From Aureococcus anophagefferens (lineage: Eukaryota; Sar; Pelagophyceae; Pelagomonadales; Pelagomonadaceae), in NCBI RefSeq assembly GCF_000186865.1, contig NW_008705592.1, positions 89,700-153,699 of the forward strand: a stretch of DNA of 64,000 nucleotides. Reading direction: 5' to 3'. The notes beneath the pieces were generated by a model. It saw nothing but the letters and a program-made list of their open reading frames with translations, searched no databases and was not told the origin of the DNA. The translations under genes were made by a program, and so were the position numbers. Shown piece after piece: positions 58,101 through 64,000 of this stretch. The stretch's first letter is position 1. Every line of letters begins with the position of its first letter.

Positions 58101-58119
58101 CGCCGTGGAAAATGAATAA
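46194..58119 (+). CDS. AT-less modular polyketide synthase-like megasynthase
   Basis: Eight exons (46194-46813, 47014-47549, 47748-48445, 48646-49139, 49351-50536, 50748-51098, 51299-57164, 57365-58119) give 3501 residues with every junction in frame. Order: an acyl/AMP ligase (TSGSTGRPKGVPHTNG, SQYGATEHGG, TGDVFR); ACP1 (GLSSSG, Ser~601); KS1 (Cys823); ACP2 (GASSL, Ser~1161); KS2 (Cys1385); ACP3 (ADSL, Ser1722); KS3 (Cys1950); ACP4 (LDSL, Ser2294); KS4 (Cys2514); ACP5 (VDSL, Ser2858); a hydrolase-like domain lacking a nucleophile Ser; and a thioesterase (GYSFAG, Ser3284; GNHFQAF). All four KS keep Cys, HGTGTALGD and the second His (xxGHxEx). I see no AT, KR, DH, ER or MT. The ligase would load a carboxylic acid; extender loading must come in trans or elongation does not occur. 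The product is unknown. Confidence 0.88.
46822..47013 (-). mobile_element. Introner family B copy (B5)
   Basis: 192 bp, antisense in PKS intron 1, duplication GCTCGCGC (46814-46821, 47014-47021). Donor GC, acceptor CTGCCCAG. It lies just after the ligase phosphate-binding loop. Confidence 0.9.
47558..47747 (+). mobile_element. Introner family B copy (B6)
   Basis: 190 bp, sense in PKS intron 2, duplication GCGAGCTC (47550-47557, 47748-47755). Donor GC (GCGAGC), acceptor CTGCCCAG. Confidence 0.9.
48454..48645 (+). mobile_element. Introner family B copy (B7)
   Basis: 192 bp, sense in PKS intron 3 within ACP1, duplication GTCGCGCC (48446-48453, 48646-48653). Donor GT (GTCGCG), acceptor CTGCCCAG. 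Confidence 0.9.
49148..49350 (+). mobile_element. Introner family A copy (A9)
   Basis: 203 bp, sense in PKS intron 4 within KS1, duplication GCCCGTCG (49140-49147, 49351-49358). Donor GC (GCCCGT), acceptor CACACAG. Confidence 0.9.
50545..50747 (+). mobile_element. Introner family A copy (A10)
   Basis: 203 bp, sense in PKS intron 5 at the end of ACP2, duplication GTGAGCTC (50537-50544, 50748-50755). Donor GT with the consensus start GTGAG, acceptor CACACAG. Confidence 0.9.
51107..51298 (+). mobile_element. Introner family B copy (B8)
   Basis: 192 bp, sense in PKS intron 6 within KS2, duplication GCGCGCGC (51099-51106, 51299-51306). Donor GC, acceptor CTGCCCAG. In a GC repeat the exact duplication edges could shift by two bases. 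Confidence 0.85.
57173..57364 (+). mobile_element. Introner family B copy (B9)
   Basis: 192 bp, sense in PKS intron 7 within the thioesterase, duplication GCGACTAC (57165-57172, 57365-57372). Donor GC (GCGACT), acceptor CTGCCCAG. Confidence 0.9.
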
Positions 58120-59124
58120 GGTGGCCCATGAACACAGGCTCAGATCAGCCACTCGGTCGTCGTCGCCGAGGAGCGGGTCCGCGAGGAGCGCGTCGAGCGC
58201 GCGCACGCGGCGCCCAGCCTGTGGCCTGAGTGCGTCTCTAAACGTAGGGGTCCCGGGTAAGCCACGGGAGTCGGAAGTGGGACTCAGAGAAGAGCGCGCG
58301 CGCCGCCTTTGCGAGAGCTCACCGACCCCCGGCCAGAGCGGCTCCGCAATTCGTCGCGTTCAAGTCTGAGCACCTCCATCACCGTCTCGCGCGCCGCGGC
58401 GCCGGCTTTGCGCGCGCTCTCGCGCCGTTTTAGGGGTTGCTTCGCGTTGCCCGCCCCCCTCGGAGTCCATCGCCCGCCGCGCGCCTCGGGGGATGGCGCC
58501 GAAGGTTTTGAGCGAATCGAGGTTCGCGAGTCGCTTGTCGAGTGAGAGTTCACCGACCCCCGGCCAAGTAGCTTAGTTAGGCAGCTCGTGATCGGTCATC
58601 AATCGCCGCAAGCGCTCGGGCACCGGCATCACCGTCTCGCGCGCGCCGGCGCGGGCTCTCCGGGCGCTCTCGCGCCGTTTTAGGGGTGCTTCGCGTCGCC
58701 CGCCCCCCTTAGAGCGCATCGCCCGACGCGCGCCTCGGGGGATGGCGCCGAAGGTGTTGAGCGCATCGAAGGCGCTCGAAGACGCCGTTGAGGTTGCGAA
58801 ACTTGTGCGCAAAAGCCCCCTGACGCGCGCCCGCCTACGCGTACCCGCCAAAACGCGACTTCCATACCTGGAGCGGCGCGCGCGCGCCTCGGACCCCCCC
58901 CCGAAAGCGACGGGCGCGCGCGCTCGCGACATCGGCGACGACGTCGAACGTCTCGAGCCGCTTCGCCGACGTCGCGTCGCCGCAGGCAAAGTGAACCATG
59001 AACTGGCGCAAGGACTGGCGCAAGGCCTTCTGTACGCTTCTGATCGTTACCGCCGAGGCGCAGCGCGTCTACGACGCCACGCGCCCGCGCACGCGCAAGC
59101 CGGGACCCGGGTTCGCCGGGCAAG
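58120..59124. other. Intergenic region with degenerate repeats
   Basis: About 1 kb without a supportable gene. A minus-strand frame near 58206 (RALDALLADPLLGDDD) resembles a protein fragment. The 58312-58790 part is a tandem duplication. Minus-strand frames in both repeat units encode related peptides (LKRRESARxAxAxARETVM), so a decayed duplicated gene is possible. Confidence 0.4.
58312..58790. repeat. Tandem duplication, ~235-250 bp units
   Basis: GAGAGCTCACCGACCCC at 58312 recurs as GAGAGTTCACCGACCCC at 58545. The ~143-bp core ATCACCGTCTCGCGCG... at 58378-58520 recurs at 58628-58770 with scattered substitutions and small indels. Two units are visible. Confidence 0.75.
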
Positions 59125-59312
59125 ATGAGCAGCTGTTTGTGTCGAAAACAAAGTGCCTTCAACCAAACTTCAACACCAAAGTCGATTTGGCTGATTTTCG
59201 GAGGAGTGTCTTCCCCTTGTCGAGTGCCCCACGGAGAGCACAAGAACGCGGAAAACCTTCAAGGTCGCTCACGTTGAAGTGACGTTGAAGTGACGTTGAA
59301 GATTCGAAACAG
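59125..59312 (+). mobile_element. Family D introner-like intron, copy 1
   Basis: Shares CAAACTTCAACACCAAAGTC, CGATTTGGCTGATTTTCGG and CACGTTGAAG with the cores of families A and B, begins CTGTTTGTGTCGAA and ends GAAACAG. No 8-bp target duplication could be found. A 12-bp GTTGAAGTGAC-type unit is present three times here and twice in copy 2. Confidence 0.55.
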
Positions 59313-61152
59313 GTCGTCGCTCGAGCCGCTACGCATCGATGAACCGCGGGGGGGGGACGACGGCCTACGCGAGCTGCTAACGCCGCCCATGCCCATCAAA
59401 AGCCCGACGCGCCTCTACGACAACATCGAGAGCGAGCTCCTGCGCGAGCAACTCGTGGGAACGTCGGCGGAGTCGCCCGCGGAGGCCTTCGTCAAGCGCC
59501 TCTTCAATCCGTCGACGGCCTCGCAGTCGAAGTTCGAGGAGCTCCTGCGCGAGCAACTCGCGGCCTCGGAGGCGCGCGCGGCGGCGGCGGAAGCGAGCCT
59601 CGCGGAGTCGACGACGCAAGCCAAGGAGTCCGCGCTGGAGAACGAGGACCTGCGCGAGCAACTCGCTGCCTCGGAGGCAGCCGTCGCGGCGCTCCATGCG
59701 TCATCGTCGTTCGAGGTCCCCACGACCAAGGGAGCCGTGCAACACCTTCGCCTCGAAGGCGAGATCGACGCAGCGTCCAAGGTCGACGCCAAGGGCGTCG
59801 CGCAGCGTCGCCGTCTCTCCTTGGTCACGATCTTCGGCCAGTCCTACGATCCCGCGACGACGACGTCTCTGCGAGTTCCCCCCGCGTCCCCGACGCCCGG
59901 CGCGCCGCGCGACTGTCTCTCGGCGTCGCAGGGACCTCGGCTCCAACCAGATCGACGGCTCGCTTCCGACCGAGATCGGCCAGCTCACGGCGCTGATGGA
60001 GCTGCGAGTTCCCCCCGCGTCCCCGACGCCCGGTGCGCGGCGCGACCGCCCCTCGGCGTCGCAGGTGGCTCGACTACAACGAGATCACCGGCCCGATCCC
60101 GCCCGAGATCGGCCAGCTCACGGCGCTGACGGACCTGCGAGTTCCCCCCGCGTCCCCGACGCCCGGCGCGCCGCGCGACCGCCGCTCGGCGTCGCAGGTG
60201 GCTCGAGAACAACGACGGGATCACCGGCACGTTCCCGAGCGCCCTCTGCGACGTCCAGACTTGCTTCGCCAAGACCGACAATCCCGACCTCGTCGCGCCG
60301 TGCGGCACGACGGACTGCTGCGATCTCGACGACGCGGAAACCTGCGCCCCCACGGGCGCCCCCACTGTTACGCCGTCGGCCACGCCCTCCGACGCCCCGT
60401 CGGCCACGCCCTCCGACGCGCCGTCGGCCAAGCCGTCCGACGCGCCGTCGGCCACGCCCTCCGACGCGCCGACGGCCACGCCCTCCGACGCGCCGTCGGC
60501 CAAGCCGTCCGACGCGCCCACGGCCAAGCCCTCCGACGCGCCGACGGCCAAGCCCTCCGACGCGCCCACGCCGCCCGCGACCACGACGACGGCGCCGCCG
60601 CCGCCGCCGCCGGCGACCACGACGGCGCCGCCCGCGCAGACGCTGCCCGCGGCGCCGCCAGCGACCACGACGGCGCCGCCAGCGACCACGACGGCGCCGC
60701 CAGCGACCACGACGGCGCCCGTGCAGACGCAGCCCGTCGGCGACAGCGTCAAAGCCCCGAAGTGCAAGAAACTCAAGAGCGAGGACGAGTGCAAGGCGAA
60801 CAAGAAGACGTGCAAGTGGAAGGGCGACAAGTGCAAGGACAAGTCGTCGACCCCGAAGTGCAAGAAACTCAAGACCAAGGATGAGTGCAAGGCGAACAAG
60901 AAGACGTGCAAGTGGGCGAAGGACAAGTGCAAGGACAAGCCGTCCAAGTCCAAGACCCCGAAGTGCAAGAAACTCAAGACGGAGGATGAGTGCAAGGCGA
61001 ACAAGAAGACGTGCAAGTGGGCGAAGGACAAGTGCAAGGACAAGCCGTACAAGTCGTCGACCCCGAAGTGCAAGAAACTCAAGACCAAGGATGAGTGCAA
61101 GGCGAACAAGAAGACGTGCAAGTGGAAGGGCGACAAGTGCAAGGACAAGTAG
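59125..61152 (+). CDS. Coiled-coil / LRR / Lys-Cys-repeat protein
   Basis: Inferred exons 59125-59138, 59313-59870, 59932-60003, 60065-60136 and 60198-61152 sum to 557 codons in frame; the 14-nt first exon (MSSCL) is the weakest part. Residues ~20-170 are a coiled coil with repeats of LREQLAASEA. Three LRR repeats of plant-type 24-residue form follow (LDLGSNQIDGSLPTEIGQLT, LWLDYNEITGPIPPEIGQLT), capped by a Cys pair segment (CGTTDCCDLDD). A linker of PSATPSDA/PSAKPSDA 7-mers resembles mucin-like cell-surface spacers. Four Lys/Cys repeats (PKCKKLKTKDECKANKKTCK) close the protein. No signal peptide is visible with this start, although the C-terminal half looks extracellular. An upstream exon may be missing. 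Confidence 0.6.
59871..60197 (+). repeat. LRR exon-intron array 1 (three 61-nt introns)
   Basis: Introns 59871-59931, 60004-60064 and 60137-60197 are all 61 nt and nearly identical, begin GCGAGTTCCCC and end GTCGCAG. They separate exons of exactly 72 nt, one LRR each. Phase and frame require the GC donor: CT|GCGAGT joins to G|GAC or G|TGG. Confidence 0.85.
60370..60570 (+). repeat. PSDAPSA 21-nt tandem repeat
   Basis: About nine 21-nt units such as ccgtcggccacgccctccga encode PSATPSD / PSAKPSD / PTAKPSD. It is a Ser/Thr/Pro-rich linker likely to be O-glycosylated if secreted. Confidence 0.8.
60753..61152 (+). repeat. Four Lys/Cys-rich coding repeats
   Basis: Four near-identical units of about 84-108 nt encode PKCKKLKxxDECKANKKTCK followed by WxxDKCKDK. 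Each unit has four Cys in the same places, so each could be a small disulfide or metal-binding module. Confidence 0.85.
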
Positions 61153-61659
61153 ACCTCCGCCGCGGATGCGCGCGCGCGTGCCGCGTGCCGTCGACGGCGC
61201 GAGGCTACGGACCACGGCGATGACAAGCTATACCGCCGGCGCTACCCCCCCCGCTACTACTGCGATAAGAGCGCGTACCTAAGCCATGTGCTCCCGAAGG
61301 CCTCCTCGAACTGGAGGCTACTCGGCCTGTTGAAATGCCTCGCGAAGAAGTAAAAAACTTCCTTTCCCTCCTCGAAGCACCTTATGGGCCAGTGCCAACA
61401 GCGTCTGGCCCGTTCCCGAGTTCCTCCGAATCAAATCTCCCAGTTTTTGTCTTATCATGTCTCTCTCGCCCCAAGATGCGCGCTCCCAAAGTTGGGCAGC
61501 CCACGCCGCGATGCCCGCGGAGCGCGCCCCGATTGATGGTTTCGCTCCTTCTGCCATGGGAGACACGGCGCATATCCGCAGTTTGTTGTATGGCTGACGC
61601 CTCCTGGTCCTCGAGCGAGGAGGATTCTGAGGATAAAAACTTCTAGTAGGACTAATATC
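61153..61659. other. 507-bp lower-GC region between the two LRR genes
   Basis: A minus-strand frame (stop at 61318) reads MAEGAKPSIGARSAGIAAWA and LGDLIRRNSGTGQTLLALAH, a plausible C-terminal fragment but without a credible gene structure. Composition is AT-richer than the flanks. It may be a decayed gene or an inserted element. Confidence 0.3.
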
Positions 61660-61837
61660 ATGAGCAGCTGTTTGTGTCGAAAACAAAGTGCCTTCAACCA
61701 AACTTCAACACCAAAGTCGAGTCGGCTGATTTTCGGACGAGCGTCTTCCCCTTGTCGAGTGCCCCACGGAGAGCACAAGAACGCGGAAAACCTTCGAGGT
61801 CGCTCACGTTGAAGTGACGTTGAAGATTCGAACGCAG
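61660..61837 (+). mobile_element. Family D introner-like intron, copy 2
   Basis: Nearly identical to copy 1 from ATGAGCAGCTGTTTG to the acceptor CGCAG, and the flanking exon (GTCGTCGCTCGAGCC onward) is shared too. The unit was therefore duplicated with the gene rather than inserted independently. Confidence 0.55.
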
Positions 61838-64000
61838 GTCGTCGCTCGAGCCGCTACGCATCGATGAACCGCGGGGGGGGGAGCGACGGCCTACGCGAGC
61901 TGCTAACGCCGCCCATGCCCAAGCCCGGCTGCTGGCGCATGGAGTGCACGACCGAGGGCTCCCGCTCTTGCAACTTCTTCGAAAGCGGCAATTGGATCGA
62001 CGGCGCGTGCCGGTCCCGACGTCGACGTGGTGCCTTCGCCGAAGCCCACCTTCACCGTCGGCTTCCTCAACCGCGTGACCGAAGCCCTCACGTCGTTCTC
62101 CTTCGAGGACATCGGTTCTCTTGCCTCCCAGCTCGAGGGGGCCGCGCCGGCGGCAAAGGCGTTGGCCGAGAACCTCATCCTTTGGATCCAGGATCCGTTC
62201 CAGGCCAAGACCATCAAGGCCGAGAAGGAGGCCAAGGCCCTCCAGGCCGACAACGAGGACCTGCGGTCCAAGAACCAGGACCTGCGCGAGCGCCTCGCGG
62301 CGGTAGAGGCGAACCTCGAGCTCGCGACGTCGTCGCTCGCCGCCAAGGCCAAGAAGTTCGTCACGAACCTCTTCTTCAAGGAGTCGCCGACGGCGAAGGA
62401 GGCCGCTCCGGTTCCCGAGGACAAGGACCCGCGCGCGCAGAACAAGGACCTGCGCGCCGAGAACGAAGACCTGCGCGAGCGCCTCGCGGCGGCGGAGGCC
62501 AGCCTCGAGCTCGCGACGTCGGCGGAGTCGCCCGCGAAGGCCTTCGTCAAGCGCCTCTGGTTCAAGGAGCCGTCGAACGCGTCCGAGGTCGAGGCCCTGC
62601 GCGAGCAACTCGCGGCGGCCGAGGCGCGCGCCGCGGCGGAACTCGCGGCGGCGGAGGCGCGCGCCGCGGCGGCCGAAGCGAGCCTTGCGGCCTCGGAGTC
62701 GCGCGCGGTGGCGGCGGAGTCGCGCGCCTCAGTGGCTAAAGCCGGCCTCGCGGCGTCGACGACCCTAGTCAAGGAGTCCGCGCAAGAGATCGAGGACCTG
62801 CGCGAGCGCAACGCGGCCTTGGAGGAAGACGTCGTGGCGCTCCACGCGTCGTCGTCGTTCGAGGACTCCACGGCCAAGGGAGCCGTGCAGCCCCGTCGCC
62901 TCCAGAGTGCTAGCGGCTCTGCGCCGATCTTCGGCAAGTGCTATGATCCCGCGGCGCTGACGTACCTGCGAGTTCTCCCCGCGTCCCCGACGCCCGGCGC
63001 GCCGCGCGACCGCCCCTCGGCGTCGCAGGAGCTTCGGCTACAACCAGATCACCGGCTCGATCCCGCCCGAGATCGGCCAGCTCGCGGCGCTGACGTACCT
63101 GCGAGTTCTCCCCGCGTCCCCGACGCCCGGCGCGCCGCGCGACCGCCCCTCGGCGTCGCAGGGGCCTCAACAGCAACAAGATCACCGGCTCGATCCCGAC
63201 CGAGATCGGCCAGCTCACGAAGCTCGAGTACCTGCGAGTTCCACCGCGTCCCAGACGCCCGGATCGCCCCGCGACCGCGCCTCGGCGTCGCAGGGACCTC
63301 CGCAACAACCAGATCGACGGCCCGATCCCGACCGAGATGGGCCAGCTCACGGAGCTGAAGTTCCCGCGAGTTCTCCCCCCGTCCCCGACGCCCGGCGCGC
63401 CGCGCGACCGCCCCTCGGCGTCGCAGGTGGCTCGACAACAACAAGATCACCGGCACGATCCCGCCCGAGATCGGCCAGCTCACGAAGCTGGATTACCTGC
63501 GAGTTCTCCCCGCGTCCCCGACGCCCGGCGCGCCGCGCGACCGCCCCTCGGCGTCGCAGGTGGCTCGGCTCCAACCAGATCACCGGCCCGATCCCGCCCG
63601 AGATCGGCCAGCTCACGGCGCTGCAGTACCTGCGAGTTCCCCCCGCGTCCCCAAAGCCCGGCGCGCCCCGCAACCGCCCCTCGGTGTCGCAGGAGCCTCG
63701 AGAACAACAACAAGATCTCCGGCACGTTCCCCCCCGAGCTTTGCGGCGTCGCGACTTGCCAGGCCAACGCTGGCAACGACCTCGTCGCGCCGTGCGGCTC
63801 GACGGGCTGCTGCGATCTGGGGGTCGGTGCAGCGTGTACCGTGACGACGCCCAAGCCCACGCTTCTGCTCACGACGCCCAAGCCCACGACGCCCGAGACC
63901 ACGCCCGAGCCCACGGCCAAGCCCACGGCGCCCGAGCCCACGACGCCCGCGACCACGCCCGCGTCCACTGTCAAGTCCTGCGCCGACGAGGACGACGAAT
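61838..64000 (+). CDS. Second coiled-coil / LRR protein, 3' end outside window
   Basis: Paralogue of the preceding LRR gene. The main open frame (about 61904-62967) encodes a long coiled coil with repeats of NEDLRERLAAxEA and AEARAAAELAAAEA, then PIFGKCYDPAALTYL. Exons 63029-63100, 63162-63233, 63294-63365, 63427-63498 and 63560-63631 are each exactly 72 nt and encode one LRR each (SNQITGSIPPEIGQLTAL-like). The last exon (63693 onward) has CGVATCQANAG, CGSTGCCDLG and a TTPKPTTPE linker. The N-terminal ATG at 61864 opens a Cys-rich frame (CWRMECTTEGSRSCNFF) that differs from the main frame, so a frameshift or unseen intron lies near 62000-62025. It may be a pseudogene or carry an assembly error. 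Confidence 0.55.
62968..63692 (+). repeat. LRR exon-intron array 2 (six 60-61-nt introns)
   Basis: Introns 62968-63028, 63101-63161, 63234-63293, 63366-63426, 63499-63559 and 63632-63692 all begin GCGAGTTC and end in CAG; five are 61 nt and one is 60. They alternate with five exons of exactly 72 nt. The 133-bp period is an amplified exon-intron unit. Confidence 0.88.

Noticed and set aside
59125..59312. Family D intron as a fresh introner insertion with its own 8-bp duplication
   Set aside because: The left flank (ATGAGCAG) does not match the right flank (GTCGTCGC), and both copies share their flanks. Gene duplication explains them better.
60721..61152. A free-standing Lys/Cys-repeat peptide gene
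   Set aside because: It is in the same frame as, and continuous with, the LRR gene's last exon from 60198; the apparent start is only an internal GTG codon.
62968..63692. Regular 61-bp repeats with 72-bp spacers that look like a CRISPR array
   Set aside because: The spacers are not unique: each encodes one in-frame LRR repeat of the same protein. The repeats have splice-site ends, and the genome is eukaryotic.

Overview
The window looks like nuclear DNA of a very GC-rich, gene-dense unicellular eukaryote. The best match I can infer is a pelagophyte alga such as Aureococcus anophagefferens. The reasons are near-saturated GC3 in almost all genes, spliceosomal introns, eukaryote-only protein families (lipin, RING-CH, MYND, PP2C, EF-hand, a CoA-synthase-type PPAT, a TRANK1-like helicase), and coding sequence cut by near-identical ~192 and ~203 bp introns with 8-bp target duplications. 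Introns of that kind (introner elements) have been described in Aureococcus and Micromonas. The species call is an inference.

Layout. 1-4164: a partial IQ/coiled-coil gene (-), a RING-CH gene (+), a small TM2-like membrane protein (-) and a lower-GC MYND/RING/Sel1 gene (+). 4583-9713 (-): one seven-exon gene that fuses a cyclic-nucleotide phosphodiesterase, a voltage-sensor-like six-TM region and a class III cyclase in a 1302-residue protein. 10148-21356 (+): a giant Tudor/EF-hand protein and a WD40 protein. 21398-27289 (-): PPAT, a protein kinase with a tyrosine-kinase-like catalytic loop, a secreted protein and a C2orf81-like protein. 27406-36239 (+): a PP2C-SAM phosphatase and a TRANK1-like ankyrin/SF1 helicase. 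36227-45931: an assortment of small genes including a MYND protein, a 2OG-oxygenase-like protein, a GNAT, a compact lipin and a four-TM protein; the last gene carries a 395-bp assembly gap. 46194-58119 (+): an eight-exon, 3501-residue polyketide-synthase-like protein made of a ligase, five carrier proteins and four ketosynthases, ending in a degenerate and an intact thioesterase; it has no acyltransferase or reductive domains. 58312-64000: tandem repeats and two related LRR genes in which every 72-nt LRR repeat is its own exon between near-identical ~61-nt introns.

Introns. I delimit 19 introner copies (10 of family A, 9 of family B). For every one, removing exactly the element plus one 8-bp duplication restores the reading frame. 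The element supplies the CAG acceptor. The donor comes from the duplicated target, and by this geometry 14 of 19 donors are GC rather than GT. Short (59-85 nt) introns form a separate class. Intergenic distances are very small, and several neighbouring genes overlap or lie within 50 bp.
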